This document shows positions 7,889-17,794 of a DNA stretch of 64,000 bases, one piece after another. A model generated the notes under the pieces. The model was not told the origin of the DNA and did not search any database. It saw only the letters and a program-made list of their open reading frames with translations. A program made the translations under genes and the position numbers. Numbering within the stretch: the first letter of the stretch is position 1; the number at the start of each line of letters is the position of its first letter. This DNA comes from Streptomyces sp. CB09001 (GTDB lineage Bacteria > Actinomycetota > Actinomycetes > Streptomycetales > Streptomycetaceae). Location: NCBI RefSeq assembly GCF_003369795.1, contig NZ_CP026730.1, positions 248,001 to 312,000 of the forward strand, written 5' to 3'.

Positions 7889-8752
7889 CTACTTCAGCAG
7901 TCGGGACATCCTGCGGTCCGCCAGCGGTTTGCCGCCGGTCTGGCAGGTCGGGCAGTACTGGAGCGAGGAGTCGCTGAAGGAGACCTCGCGGACGGTGTCG
8001 CCGCACACCGGACAGGGCTCTCCGGTGCGGCCATGGACCCGCAGCCCGCTCCTCTTCTCGGCCTTCAGGCGTCCGGCGGCGATGCCCCGGGAGCGTTCCA
8101 CGGCCTCGGTGAGCGTGCCGCGCAGGGCCGCGTACAGGCGGGCGGTCTCCTCGTCGGTCAGGGAGGCGGCCAGTTTGAACGGGGACATCTTCGCGGCGTG
8201 CAGGATCTCGTCGCTGTACGCGTTGCCCACGCCCGCGATCAGGCTCTGGTCGCGCAGCGCGCCCTTGAGCTGCCGCCGCTCACCCTCGAGGAGGGCGGCG
8301 AAGCGTGCCTCGTCGAAGTCGTCGGCGAGCGGGTCGGGTCCGAGCCGTGCCACGCCCGGCACCTGCCGCGGGTCGGCCACGACGTGGACCGCGAGCCGCT
8401 TCTGCGTGCCCGCCTCCGTCAGGTCGAAGCCCGCACCGGTCTCCAGGGCGACCCGCAGCGCGAGCGGGCCCTTTCCGGGCTTGGGCAGGCCGCTGGGCAG
8501 GCTGTCCTTCCAGTGCAGCCAGCCGGCCCGGGCCAGATGGGTCACCAGGTGCGGGCCGCCGGCCGTCTCGACGTCGAGGAACTTGCCGTGGCGGTGCACG
8601 GCCGCCACCCGGTGGCCCTCCAGCGCCGTGAGCGGGGGGTCGTACGTCTTCAGGACGCTGATCGCCACGGGCAGGACCCGGACGATCTCGCGGCCGGTGA
8701 GGTGTTCGGTCAGGAAGTCGCGGAGCGCCTCGACCTCGGGCAGTTCTGGCAT
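7889..8752 (-). CDS. Fpg/Nei-family DNA glycosylase/AP lyase
   Basis: 287 residues. The mature N-terminus begins with PELPEVE, so Pro2 (Schiff-base nucleophile) and Glu3 are in place. The helix-two-turn-helix DNA-binding segment appears as LKGALRDQSLIAGVGNAYSDEIL, and a C-terminal zinc finger reads CPVC...CPTC (from about 245 and 267). Such enzymes excise oxidised bases and nick the resulting abasic site in base-excision repair. With only sequence by eye, Fpg (8-oxoguanine) and Nei (oxidised pyrimidine) types cannot be separated firmly; actinobacteria often carry several paralogues. It lies in the same direction as the upstream phosphatase gene. Confidence 0.9.
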   Translation of the reverse strand: MPELPEVEALRDFLTEHLTGREIVRVLPVAISVLKTYDPPLTALEGHRVAAVHRHGKFLDVETAGGPHLVTHLARAGWLHWKDSLPSGLPKPGKGPLALRVALETGAGFDLTEAGTQKRLAVHVVADPRQVPGVARLGPDPLADDFDEARFAALLEGERRQLKGALRDQSLIAGVGNAYSDEILHAAKMSPFKLAASLTDEETARLYAALRGTLTEAVERSRGIAAGRLKAEKRSGLRVHGRTGEPCPVCGDTVREVSFSDSSLQYCPTCQTGGKPLADRRMSRLLK

Positions 8753-8792
8753 ACGTCCAGAGTGCCACCGGCCACCGACGGCGCCAGCGGGT

Positions 8793-10883
8793 TCAGCCCG
8801 CCCCGTGCGCCACCACGAACTCCGCCCAGACGACCTTGCCGCCGCCGCGTGCCTCCACCCCCCACTCGTCGGCGAGCGTGTCGACCAGGAGCAGCCCCCG
8901 TCCGGACACCCCGTCGGCCCCGGCCTCCCGGCGGCGCGGCAGGGCGCTGGAGGAGTCCTCGACCTCGACCCGCAGCCGCCGGTCCGTTCCGGTGAGCAGC
9001 CGCAGGGTGACGACCGCCGAGCCCTCGGTGTGCATGAGGGCGTTGGTCGTCAGCTCGTCGGCGACCAGTTCGATCTCGTCGCTCTGGCCCCGGGCGCCCC
9101 AGGACCGGACCGCGGCGCGGATCATGTGCCGGGCCTCGGTGAGTCCCTCCGGGTCGCCCGGGGAGACGTGCTGCTGCACCCGGCCGAAGGTCCGCGGGGC
9201 GCCCAGGCCGTGCCGGCGCAGCACCAGCAGCGCGACGTCGTCGTCGCCGCGCCGCTCGTCGACCACGTCGATCAGGCGGTCGGCCAGGTCCCGCACGTCC
9301 TGCGGCCCGGAGGTGATCAGCGCGGTGAGGACGTCCATGCCCTCGTCGAGGTCCGCGCCGGGCTGCTCGACCAGACCGTCGGTGCACAGCAGCAGGGTGT
9401 TGCCCGGGTCCAGCTCCAGGGTGGCGACCGGGTAGGCGAGGCGCCCGAACTCGGCGGACAGGCCGAGCGGCAGCCCGCCCTCGACGCGCACCAGGCGGCA
9501 GCTGCCGTCCCCGAAGCGCAGCAGCGGGTCGATGTGTCCGGCACGGACCACCTGGACCACTCCGGTGCCCAGGTCGGCCTCCGCGTAGAGGCAGGTCGCG
9601 AAGCGGTCGGTGTCCAGCTCGTGCAGGAAGACGGAGGCCCGGGCCATCACGGTGGCCGGCGGGTGGCCCTCGGCGGCGTAGGCGCGCAGCACGATGCGCA
9701 GCTGGCCCATGACGGCGGCGGCGTGCGTGTCGTGGCCCTGGACGTCGCCGATGACGGCGCCGACGCGGCCGCCGGGCAGCGGGATCAGGTCGTACCAGTC
9801 GCCGCCGATGTCCCGGCCGAGCGCGCCGCCGATGGACGCCGCGCGGTAGCGGACGGCGACGTCGCAGCCGGGGACGCTGGGGATGGTGCGCGGCAGCATG
9901 GCCTGCTGGAGTCCCTCGGCGAGGTCCATCTCCTGCTCGTAGAGCATGGCCCGCTGGAGGCTCTGCGCGATGCCGCTGCCGAGCGCGACCAGCACATTGC
10001 GGTCCTCCGGGGAGAAGCCGTGCCGGTCGCTGTAGAGCAGCCCGATGGCGCCGATCGGCCGGGCCTGGGCGATCAGGGGCAGATAGGCGGCCGCGGTGAT
10101 GTCGAGGTGGGTGATGTCCTTCCACAGTCCGGGGTAGCGCTCCGCGAACTCCTCGGGCGACTCGATGAAACGGGGACTGAGGGTCCGTACGGCCTCGCTC
10201 ATCGGGTACGGCTCGTCGATCCGGGTGACCCGGGTCCCGGGGATGAAGCTGTTCTCCGGGCCGTCGGCGACCAGCCGGATGCGACCGGCCTCGACCAGGC
10301 CCATCACCAGGCTGGTGGCGCCCAGCCGGGTGAGTCCGTGGGTGTCGCGCAGCACCTCGATGACGTCGTCCACCGTGCGGGCGTGCGCGAGGGCGGCCGT
10401 GGCGAGCTGGACGACGTTGGTGAGCCGGCGGCGGGCCTCGTCCTGCACGGCCTGGTCGCGGCTGGCCGCGGTCTCGGCCATCTCCTGGGTGGCGTCGCGG
10501 ACGATGCCGATGATCCGGCGCGGGCGGCCGGTCTCGTCGCGGCGGATGTAGCCCTGGGTGCGGGTCCAGCGCAGGGTGCCGTCACGCCGGCGCAGGCGGA
10601 AGTAGGTGCCGTAGTTCTCGCTGCCGTCCTTCATGGCCTGGGCGACGATGGCGTCCATACGGCGGCTCTCCGCCGTGGGCACGCGCAGCGACAGCGACTC
10701 GGGGCGCCCGTCGTACTCCTCCGGGCGCAGGTCGAACACCTCGTGGGCCTGGGCGTCCATGTGGAACAGCCCGGCGTCCAGGTCCCAGTCGAAACTGCCC
10801 ATGCGGTTGAGCGCCAGGATCGGGTCCGGGTGGGCGGGCCAGTCGTCCGGGAGTGACGGGGCGCTCGCTCCCCGATCAGACAT
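8793..10883 (-). CDS. SpoIIE-type PP2C phosphatase with PAS, GAF and HATPase domains
   Basis: 696 residues from the ATG at 10881-10883. Domain order: PAS at about 20-135 (FDWDLDAG...; IIGIVRDATQE), GAF at about 155-320, PP2C/SpoIIE at about 345-545 with metal-site blocks GGDWYDLI, GDVQGHD, CTDGLVE and GDDDVALLVL, and an RsbW-like HATPase at about 570-695 with DELTTNALMH and GRGLLLVDTLADEWG. It therefore senses a signal, dephosphorylates an anti-anti-sigma factor, and may itself bind or phosphorylate such a partner. No anti-anti-sigma gene is adjacent, so the target is elsewhere. This architecture is common and multiplied in Streptomyces. Confidence 0.92.
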   Translation of the reverse strand: MSDRGASAPSLPDDWPAHPDPILALNRMGSFDWDLDAGLFHMDAQAHEVFDLRPEEYDGRPESLSLRVPTAESRRMDAIVAQAMKDGSENYGTYFRLRRRDGTLRWTRTQGYIRRDETGRPRRIIGIVRDATQEMAETAASRDQAVQDEARRRLTNVVQLATAALAHARTVDDVIEVLRDTHGLTRLGATSLVMGLVEAGRIRLVADGPENSFIPGTRVTRIDEPYPMSEAVRTLSPRFIESPEEFAERYPGLWKDITHLDITAAAYLPLIAQARPIGAIGLLYSDRHGFSPEDRNVLVALGSGIAQSLQRAMLYEQEMDLAEGLQQAMLPRTIPSVPGCDVAVRYRAASIGGALGRDIGGDWYDLIPLPGGRVGAVIGDVQGHDTHAAAVMGQLRIVLRAYAAEGHPPATVMARASVFLHELDTDRFATCLYAEADLGTGVVQVVRAGHIDPLLRFGDGSCRLVRVEGGLPLGLSAEFGRLAYPVATLELDPGNTLLLCTDGLVEQPGADLDEGMDVLTALITSGPQDVRDLADRLIDVVDERRGDDDVALLVLRRHGLGAPRTFGRVQQHVSPGDPEGLTEARHMIRAAVRSWGARGQSDEIELVADELTTNALMHTEGSAVVTLRLLTGTDRRLRVEVEDSSSALPRRREAGADGVSGRGLLLVDTLADEWGVEARGGGKVVWAEFVVAHGAG

Positions 10884-11006
10884 GGACCCCACCTTGCCAG
10901 GATTTGTCGGAATCTTCGACTCCTGGTCGCCGGACAGGGGAAAGGGTCCGGAGGGGGCCGGTGGCCGACCGGGGGTACCCGGAGCAGGTACGAGAGGAGC
11001 CCGGCC

Positions 11007-12419
11007 GTGGAGTGGTTCACCGCACCCGACTACTGGCTTGCCCGGCTGGTCTTCCAGCGGGCCCTGGCCGTCGTCTACCTGGTCGCGTTCCTGACGGCCG
11101 CCCTGCAGTTCCGGGCGCTGCTCGGCGAGCGCGGTCTGACGCCCGTGCCCCGCTTCGTCGAGCGGGTGCCGTTCCGGCGGGCGCCGAGCCTGTTCCAGTG
11201 GCGCTACTCGGACCGGCTCTTCGCGGGCTGCGCCTGGGCGGGCTGCGCGGTGTCGGCGGCGCTGGTGGCCGGGCTCGACTCGCTGCTGCCGCTGTGGGGG
11301 GCGATGCTGCTGTGGCTGGTGCCGTGGGCGCTGTACCTGTCGATCGTCAACGTCGGACAGACCTGGTACTCGTTCGGCTGGGAGTCGCTGCTGCTGGAGA
11401 CGGGCTTCGTCGCCGTGTTCCTGGGCAACGAGGAGGTGGCGCCGCCGGTCGTGGTGCTGTTCCTGCTGCGCTGGCTGCTGTTCCGGGTGGAGTTCGGGGC
11501 GGGGCTGATCAAGATGCGCGGCGACGAGTGCTGGCGGAAACTGACCTGCCTGGACCACCACCACGAGACCCAGCCGATGCCGGGCCCGCTGAGCTGGTTC
11601 TTCCACCACCTCCCTGGGCCCCTGCACCGTGTCGAGGTCGCCGCGAACCACGTCACGCAGCTGGTGCTGCCCTTCCTGTTGTTCGCCCCGCACCCCGTGT
11701 CGACGGCCGCCGCGGCGCTGATGATCGCCACCCAGCTGTGGCTGGTGCTCTCGGGCAACTTCTCCTGGCTCAACTGGGTCACCATCGTGCTGGCCCTGTC
11801 GGTGGTCCGCTTCCCGGCCGATGCCCCTTCCGTGGGCGCCGCGCCGCGCTGGTACGAGGCCGTGGTCCTGGCGGTGACGGCGCTGCTGGTGTTCCTGAGC
11901 CACCGGCCGGTGCGCAACATGATCTCCCGCCGCCAGGTGATGAACCGCTCCTTCGACTCGCTCCACCTGGTCAACACCTACGGCGCCTTCGGCTCCGTCA
12001 GCCGGGTCCGCTACGAGGTGGTGATCGAGGGCACCGCCGACGAGGTCGCCAGGAAGGACGGCGACTGGCGGGAGTACGAGTTCAAGGGGAAACCCGGCGA
12101 CCCGCGCCGGTGGCCGCGCCAGTTCGCGCCGTACCACCTTCGCCTGGACTGGCTGATGTGGTTCGCCGCGTTGTCGCCCTCGTACGCCGGATCGTGGTTC
12201 GGCACCCTGGTGGAACGGCTGCTGGAGAACGACCGCGCCACGCTGCGGCTGCTGCGCCACTCCCCGTTCCCGCCCAACGCGCCGCCGCGCTTCGTGCGGG
12301 CCCGGCTGTTCCGCTACCGGTACACGACCTGGCGGGAGCTGCGGGAGACGGGCGCGTGCTGGGAGCGGACGTATGTCCGGGAGTACCTGCCGCCGACCCG
12401 GCTCACCGCCTCCGGGTGA
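11007..12419 (+). CDS. Lipase maturation factor (LMF1) family membrane protein
   Basis: 470 residues from the GTG at 11007, with GAGAGGAG just upstream. It has several hydrophobic segments in the first 300 residues and the LMF hallmark block of Trp, His and Pro residues (ECWRKLTCLDHHHETQPMP, then WFFHHLP). The C-terminal third contains conserved Trp/Phe-rich strands (RWPRQFAPYHLRLDWLMWF). In animals LMF1 helps fold secreted lipases; bacterial members are of unknown role, possibly in lipase or lipid assembly at the membrane. It is divergent from the phosphatase gene and converges on the GH38 gene. Confidence 0.88.
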   Translation: MEWFTAPDYWLARLVFQRALAVVYLVAFLTAALQFRALLGERGLTPVPRFVERVPFRRAPSLFQWRYSDRLFAGCAWAGCAVSAALVAGLDSLLPLWGAMLLWLVPWALYLSIVNVGQTWYSFGWESLLLETGFVAVFLGNEEVAPPVVVLFLLRWLLFRVEFGAGLIKMRGDECWRKLTCLDHHHETQPMPGPLSWFFHHLPGPLHRVEVAANHVTQLVLPFLLFAPHPVSTAAAALMIATQLWLVLSGNFSWLNWVTIVLALSVVRFPADAPSVGAAPRWYEAVVLAVTALLVFLSHRPVRNMISRRQVMNRSFDSLHLVNTYGAFGSVSRVRYEVVIEGTADEVARKDGDWREYEFKGKPGDPRRWPRQFAPYHLRLDWLMWFAALSPSYAGSWFGTLVERLLENDRATLRLLRHSPFPPNAPPRFVRARLFRYRYTTWRELRETGACWERTYVREYLPPTRLTASG

Positions 12420-12437
12420 GCCGGGTCGGCCGAGGCG

Positions 12438-15400
12438 CTACGCGCGCTTCAGCCGCAGGGTCATCAACTGGAACGGCCGCAGCCGTACGGTGATCCGGTC
12501 GCCGTCCGCCCGCGGGGCCTCCGCGTCCGCCAGCGGGCGCTCCAGCAGGTCGGTCACCTGGACGTCGGTGGCCGCGAACCCGGTGGTGAGCGTGGCGCGG
12601 GCCCGGCCGCCGTGGGCCTCGTGGAAGCGGAGGACGACGTCGCCGCTGCCGTCGTCGGCGAGCTTGACGGCGGTGACGACGACCGCGTCCCGGTCCACCG
12701 TGACGAGCGGCGCGACCTCCCCGGCGCCGCCCGTGACACGCCGCTCGGGCAGGTTGATCCGCCAGCCCTCGCGCACGGCGTCGCCGATGCCCGCGCCCGG
12801 CACCAGCGCGTGCCGGAACCGGTGCACGCCCTGGTCGGTCTCGGGGTCGGGGAAGCGCGGGGCGCGCAGCAGGGAGACCCGTACCGTGGTGGTCGTACCG
12901 GAGTCGCCGTCGGTGCGGACGGTGCGGGTGACGTCGTGTCCGTACGTCGAGTCGTTGACGACGGCGACGCCCCAGCCGGGCTCCTCCAGGTGCACGAAGC
13001 GGTGGTTGCAGGCCTCGAACTTGGCGGCCTCCCAGCTGGTGTTGGTGTGGGTGGGCCGGTGGAAGTGCCCGAACTGGGTCTCCGACGCGTACCGTTCGGC
13101 GTGCACGTCGAGCGGGAAGGCGAGCTTGAGGAACTTCTCCGTCTCGTGCCAGTCGACCTCGGTGTACACCTCCAGCCGTCGCTCCCCCGGCGCCAGGGTC
13201 AGCACCTGGGTGACGCGGGAGGAGCCGAAGGAGCGGACGATCCGCACCGACGCGCCGTCCTCGCCGGGGACGACCTCGTCGGCGTCGGTGAGGTCGGTGA
13301 CCGTGTTGCGGTAGAACTCGTCGACGTCCCAGGCGTCCCACATGTTCGGGAAGTCCGGGTGGAGCTGGAGCAGGTTGCCCGCCCCGCCCGGCGCGATCGT
13401 CTCGCGGTCGGCGGCGAGGTCGTACGCCGAGACGACCAGCCCTCGGTCGTCGATCCCGACGCGCAGCAGGCCGTTGTCCAGGACGTGGCCGCCGCCGGGG
13501 CGGGAAGTCAGGCTGGTCCGGCCCTCGGGGGCGGGGGACGCGGCGGCGCCCGCCGGGACCCCGGCCCGCGCGTGCGGGGCGGAGTTGAAGACCAGCGGGG
13601 TGTCGCCCTCGCCGGCCAGGGCACGCTGGGCGGCGTCGATGATGCCGTTCAGCTCCTCGGCGACGCGGTCGTAGGTGGCGCGGGCCTCGCGGTGCACCCA
13701 GGCGATGGAGGAGCCGGGCAGGATGTCGTGGAACTGGTGCAGCAGGACCGTCTTCCAGATGCGGTCCAGGTCGTCGTACGGGTAGGGGAACCCGGCGCGC
13801 ACGGCGGCCGTGGCCGCCCACAGCTCGGCCTCGCGCAGGAGGTGTTCGCTGTGGCGGTTGCCCTGCTTGGTCCTGGCCTGGCTGGTGAGGGTGGCGCGGT
13901 GCAGTTCGAGGTACAGCTCGCCGACCCAGACCGGCGGGGCGGGGTTCTCGGCCTCGGCCTTCTCGAAGAAGGCGTGCGGGGTCTCCCACTCGACGGTGGC
14001 CGAGCCTTCGAGGTTCCGCAGCCGGGCCGCCTTGGCGACCATCTCGCGGGTGGTGCCGCCGCCTCCGTCGCCCCAGCCGGTGGGGGCGAGGGAGTGCCGG
14101 GCGACGCCCTTGTCCTTGAAGTTCCTCGCCGCGTGGGCGATCTCGCTGCCCTTCATGGAGCAGTTGTAGGTGTCGACGGGCGGGAAGTGGGTGAAGATCC
14201 GGGTGCCGTCGATGCCCTCCCAGCGGAAGGTGTGGTGCGGGAACTTGTTCGTCTGCGACCAGGAGATCTTCTGCGTCAGCAGGTACTTGGCGCCGGCCGC
14301 CTTGATGATCTGCGGGAGGCCCGCCGCGAAGCCGAAGGTGTCCGGCAGCCACGCCTCGTCGTTCTCGACGCCGAACTCGTCGAGGAAGAACCGCTTGCCG
14401 TGCACGAACTGGCGGGCCATCGCCTCCGAGCCGGGCATGTTGGTGTCCGACTCCACCCACATGCCGCCGGCCGGCACGAAGCGCCCGTCGGCCACGGCCT
14501 TCTTGACCCGCGCCCACACCTCGGGCCGGTGGTCGCGCACCCACGCCCACTGCTGGGCCTGGGACATGGCGAAGACGAAGTCGGGCTCGTCCTCCAGCAG
14601 CGCGGTCATGTTGGAGGTGGTGCGGGCCACCTTGCGGACGGTCTCGCGCAGCGGCCACAACCAGGCCGAGTCGATGTGCGCGTGCCCGACGGCGCTGATG
14701 CGGTGCGCGGAGGGGACGGCGGGGGCCGACAGCACCTCGGTCAGGCGGGAACGCGCCTGCTCCGCCGTGCCGTTGACGTCCTGGAGGTCGATGGCGTCCA
14801 GTGCCTTGTCGACGGCGCGCAGGATCTCCCAGCGGCGCGGTGACTCCACGGGCAGCTCGGCCATCAGCTCGCCGAGCACCTCCAGGTCGAGCACCAGGTT
14901 CCACACCGTCTCGTCGAGGACGGCGAGATCCATGCGGGCGAGTGTGTACTGCGGTTCGCTGCCCGCGGTGTCCTTGTCGCCGAGCTGGGTGGGCACGAAG
15001 GGGTGGTAGTCGAGGATGACGGGGTTGGAGGCCGCCTCGACGTGCAGGCGGACCTCCTCGCCGCCCTCGACGGGGGCGCCGATCCGCACCCACTGGTTGC
15101 GCGGGTTGAGGCCCTTCACGGGGGTGCCGTCGGGGCGGTAGACCAGGCCCTCGCACTGGAAGCCGGGCATGTTCTCGTCGAAGCCGAGGTCGAGGACGGC
15201 CTCGACGGTCCGGCCGGCCCACTCCTTCGGCACGGTGCCGGTGACGCGGAACCAGCTGGTGCCCCAGGGCGCGCCCCAGCGGGCGCCGACCTCGATGGGA
15301 CGCGGTTCGGCGGCGAGTGCCTCCTCGACCGGGACGGGCTCGCCCGGCGCGTGCCAGACCGCCACGTCCAGCGGTACGGACTCGGGGTAGAGGGCGGGGC

Positions 15401-15461
15401 GGACGCGCTCGTCGAGGACACGCTTGAGACGGGCTTCGACCAGGCTGCGGTCGTCATGCAT
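12438..15461 (-). CDS. GH38 alpha-mannosidase
   Basis: 1007 residues from the ATG at 15459-15461, with a GGAG site 8 bases upstream. There is no signal peptide, so the enzyme is cytoplasmic. GH38 features: zinc ligands H260, H262 and D264 in GHAHIDSAWLWP, the nucleophile Asp374 in WLPDTFG, a middle three-helix region and beta-domains to the C-terminus. The reaction is retaining release of alpha-linked mannose from mannosides. It is the distal gene of an apparent operon with the GH5-like enzyme and the sugar ABC permeases and binding protein (15595-20022), which points to intracellular hydrolysis of imported manno-oligosaccharides or N-glycan fragments. Confidence 0.93.
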   Translation of the reverse strand: MHDDRSLVEARLKRVLDERVRPALYPESVPLDVAVWHAPGEPVPVEEALAAEPRPIEVGARWGAPWGTSWFRVTGTVPKEWAGRTVEAVLDLGFDENMPGFQCEGLVYRPDGTPVKGLNPRNQWVRIGAPVEGGEEVRLHVEAASNPVILDYHPFVPTQLGDKDTAGSEPQYTLARMDLAVLDETVWNLVLDLEVLGELMAELPVESPRRWEILRAVDKALDAIDLQDVNGTAEQARSRLTEVLSAPAVPSAHRISAVGHAHIDSAWLWPLRETVRKVARTTSNMTALLEDEPDFVFAMSQAQQWAWVRDHRPEVWARVKKAVADGRFVPAGGMWVESDTNMPGSEAMARQFVHGKRFFLDEFGVENDEAWLPDTFGFAAGLPQIIKAAGAKYLLTQKISWSQTNKFPHHTFRWEGIDGTRIFTHFPPVDTYNCSMKGSEIAHAARNFKDKGVARHSLAPTGWGDGGGGTTREMVAKAARLRNLEGSATVEWETPHAFFEKAEAENPAPPVWVGELYLELHRATLTSQARTKQGNRHSEHLLREAELWAATAAVRAGFPYPYDDLDRIWKTVLLHQFHDILPGSSIAWVHREARATYDRVAEELNGIIDAAQRALAGEGDTPLVFNSAPHARAGVPAGAAASPAPEGRTSLTSRPGGGHVLDNGLLRVGIDDRGLVVSAYDLAADRETIAPGGAGNLLQLHPDFPNMWDAWDVDEFYRNTVTDLTDADEVVPGEDGASVRIVRSFGSSRVTQVLTLAPGERRLEVYTEVDWHETEKFLKLAFPLDVHAERYASETQFGHFHRPTHTNTSWEAAKFEACNHRFVHLEEPGWGVAVVNDSTYGHDVTRTVRTDGDSGTTTTVRVSLLRAPRFPDPETDQGVHRFRHALVPGAGIGDAVREGWRINLPERRVTGGAGEVAPLVTVDRDAVVVTAVKLADDGSGDVVLRFHEAHGGRARATLTTGFAATDVQVTDLLERPLADAEAPRADGDRITVRLRPFQLMTLRLKRA

Positions 15462-15594
15462 GCGGGTGCTCCGGGGTCGGGGGCGGGTGGTGCCGGGGTG
15501 GGTCGCGGGGGCGGGGACCGACGTCAGGTACAGCTCCCCAGCGGGACGCGCTTCGAATCGTGCGGCGCCCTCGTTCCGCCGCGCGGGGCGGGGG

Positions 15595-16842
15595 TCACGG
15601 GGCGGGGACCTGGTCGGGGGTGACGACCTCGGTGATGCCGCGGGCCGCGAGGTGCGCGGGGTCCGCTGCGCGCGTGTCGAGGACGGTGGTGGGACGGGCG
15701 CCGTCGGCGACCAGCCGGAAGAAGGCGTCGAAGACGGCACCGCCGGGGGCGCAGGCCGAGCGCGCTGCGGGGTCGGCCGGAACGGCGAGGGCCGTGGTGC
15801 GCGGGGCGGGGGCGGGGCGGGCTCCGTCCCGGGCCGCGCGCGCCGCGCTCGCCAGCACCCGTGCCGTGTCCTTGGGGCGCCGGTCGTTGGTGAGGAGCCC
15901 GAGCCCGTACTCCAGCTCCGGGAAGTCGGCCAGCGCCCGGGACACGTCGTGGGAGCACCACCAGGTGACGCCCCACAGGTCGGGGCAGTCCAGGGCGTTC
16001 TCGACGGTCGCCTCGGTGAAGGCGGCGGCGTGCTCGGCGGGGACCAGGGGTGCGGGGGCGCCGACCTCCTGGAGCCAGACCGGGCGATGCGGGTCGTCGG
16101 CCCAGGCCTTGCTCAGCTCGATCAGGTAGGCGGCGTGGTGCTCGCTGGGCACGGAGGCGCGGCCGTGGCGCTGGGCGGTGCCGTTGAAGACCCAGGAGTG
16201 CACCGCCGTGACGGCACCCTGCCGGGCGGCCTGGGCCGGGGTGAAGGGCTGGTCGTCCTGGTACCAGGTGGCGTCGTACTCGGCGTGCAGGTGCATGCGG
16301 CCCGGGGCGCCCTCCTCGCAGGCGGCCAGCATCCGCTCCAGCCAGGCGTCGATCTGGGCGCTGGTGGCGCGGTCCGGGTCGGGGTGGGGGCCGGCGGAGA
16401 ACTGGTTGACCTCGTTGCCGAGGGTCATGCCGAGGAAGTTGGCGCGGCCGGCCAGGGCGGCGGCGAGGGTGCGCAGGTAGGCGGCCTGGCCGTCGATGAC
16501 CTCCGGGTCGGTGAACAGGTTGCGCCGGTGCCAGGTGCGGGTCCAGGCGGGCACGTAGTCGAAGCTGCTCAGATGGCCCTGGAGGCCGTCCACGTTGACG
16601 TCGAGGCCGCGTTCGCCGGCCGCGTCGGCCAGCGCCACCAGGTGCTCCACCGCGCGCTCGCGGATCAGGGTGCGGTTGGGCTGGAAGTACGGCCACAGCG
16701 GGAAGACGCGGACGTGGTCCACGTCCAGCGCGGCGATGGAGTCCAGGTCGGCGCGTACGGAGTCGAGGTCGAAGTCGAGCCAGTGGTGGAACCACCCCAC
16801 GCTCGGGGTGTAGTTGACGCCGAAGCGCACGGCAGAAGGCAT
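15595..16842 (-). CDS. GH5-like retaining glycosidase (GH5_18-type suspected)
   Basis: 415 residues from the ATG at 16840-16842, with AAGGA upstream. The (beta/alpha)8 clan-A signature is visible: the acid/base Glu144 in GNEVNQ after strand 4 and the nucleophile Glu259 in WLQEVG after strand 7, with FGVNYTPS at the N-terminus and aromatic substrate-site residues in TWWCSHD. No signal peptide, so it is cytosolic. Bifidobacterial GH5_18 members are beta-mannosidases of N-glycan cores that sit with GH38 and ABC genes; the same neighbours here suggest the same role, but that is inference. The last 80 residues are Ala/Arg/Pro-rich and more divergent. Confidence 0.85.
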   Translation of the reverse strand: MPSAVRFGVNYTPSVGWFHHWLDFDLDSVRADLDSIAALDVDHVRVFPLWPYFQPNRTLIRERAVEHLVALADAAGERGLDVNVDGLQGHLSSFDYVPAWTRTWHRRNLFTDPEVIDGQAAYLRTLAAALAGRANFLGMTLGNEVNQFSAGPHPDPDRATSAQIDAWLERMLAACEEGAPGRMHLHAEYDATWYQDDQPFTPAQAARQGAVTAVHSWVFNGTAQRHGRASVPSEHHAAYLIELSKAWADDPHRPVWLQEVGAPAPLVPAEHAAAFTEATVENALDCPDLWGVTWWCSHDVSRALADFPELEYGLGLLTNDRRPKDTARVLASAARAARDGARPAPAPRTTALAVPADPAARSACAPGGAVFDAFFRLVADGARPTTVLDTRAADPAHLAARGITEVVTPDQVPAP

Positions 16843-16873
16843 GCGGTGTCCTTGTGAGGGGGAAGCGGGTGGT

Positions 16874-17794
16874 TCAGCCCTTGACGGCACCCTCGCCCAC
16901 GCCGCGGAAGAAGTACCGCTGGAGGCAGGCGAAGAGGACGATGAGCGGCGCCACGGCGATGATCGTGCCGGCGGCGACGAGGCGTTCGTCGTTGGCGAAG
17001 GTGCCGTGCAGGTAGTTCAGGCCGATGGTCAGGGTGAACCTGGACGGGTCGCTGAGCACGATCAGGGGCCACAGGAAGTCGTCCCAGGCGCCCATGAAGG
17101 CGAAGATCGCGACGACGGCGAGGGTGCCCTTCACGGCGGGCAGCGCGATCCGGTAGAAGCGCTGCCAGACGTTCGCGCCGTCGACGAAGGCGGCCTCCTC
17201 GATCTCGTGCGGGAGGTTGAGGAAGGCGTTGCGCATCAGCAGCACGTTCAGGGCGCTGACACAGCCCGGCAGCACCACGCCGACCAGGGTGTTGTTGAGG
17301 CCCAGCTCCCGCATGGTGGTGAACTGGGCGATGATGATGCCCTCCACCGGCACGAGCATGGCCAGGATGAACACCAGCGTGGCGACGCGTCGGCCCCGGT
17401 AGCGCAGACGGGCCAGGGCGTAGCCGGCGAGGGCGGCGCCGACGCAGTTGGTGACGACGTTGGCCGCGGCGACCTTCAGCGAGTTCAGGGCGTAGTCCCA
17501 CACCGGGATGGTGTCGGCGACCCGCTCGTAGTTGTGCAGGGTGGGGTCGGCGGGCAGGAACTTCGGCGGGGAGCTGAAGATGTCCTCGGTGGGGCCCTTG
17601 AGGGAGGTCGACAGCTGCCACAGGAACGGCCCGATGGTCAGGGCCAGGACGCCGAGCAGCAGCAGGTAGCGCAGCGCCAGTTCCCACCCACGTACGCGGC
17701 GGCCGTGCTCGTCGGTGACGCGCGGCTCCCGTTTCCGTCCCCGGTGGGTGGCCCCTGGCCGCTCGGCGGGCCGGGTCTTCTCGGCGATGCTCAC
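16874..17794 (-). CDS. Sugar ABC transporter permease, MalG type
   Basis: 306 residues. It has about six membrane helices and the EAA loop motif EEAAFVDGANVWQRFYRIALP, the docking site for the ATPase. The 35-residue polar N-terminus is Arg-rich. It overlaps the partner permease gene by 4 bases (17791-17794), so the two are translationally coupled. Together with the binding protein at 18730 it forms a CUT1-type oligosaccharide importer. No ATPase gene is present nearby, as is usual in Streptomyces, where MsiK serves many such systems. The most likely cargo, from its operon partners, is a mannose-containing oligosaccharide. Confidence 0.92.
   Translation of the reverse strand: MSIAEKTRPAERPGATHRGRKREPRVTDEHGRRVRGWELALRYLLLLGVLALTIGPFLWQLSTSLKGPTEDIFSSPPKFLPADPTLHNYERVADTIPVWDYALNSLKVAAANVVTNCVGAALAGYALARLRYRGRRVATLVFILAMLVPVEGIIIAQFTTMRELGLNNTLVGVVLPGCVSALNVLLMRNAFLNLPHEIEEAAFVDGANVWQRFYRIALPAVKGTLAVVAIFAFMGAWDDFLWPLIVLSDPSRFTLTIGLNYLHGTFANDERLVAAGTIIAVAPLIVLFACLQRYFFRGVGEGAVKG

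Noticed and set aside
15424..16857. Plus-strand Gly/Val-rich open frame opposite the GH5-like gene
   Set aside because: No domains or ribosome site; codon-position bias belongs to the minus-strand gene.
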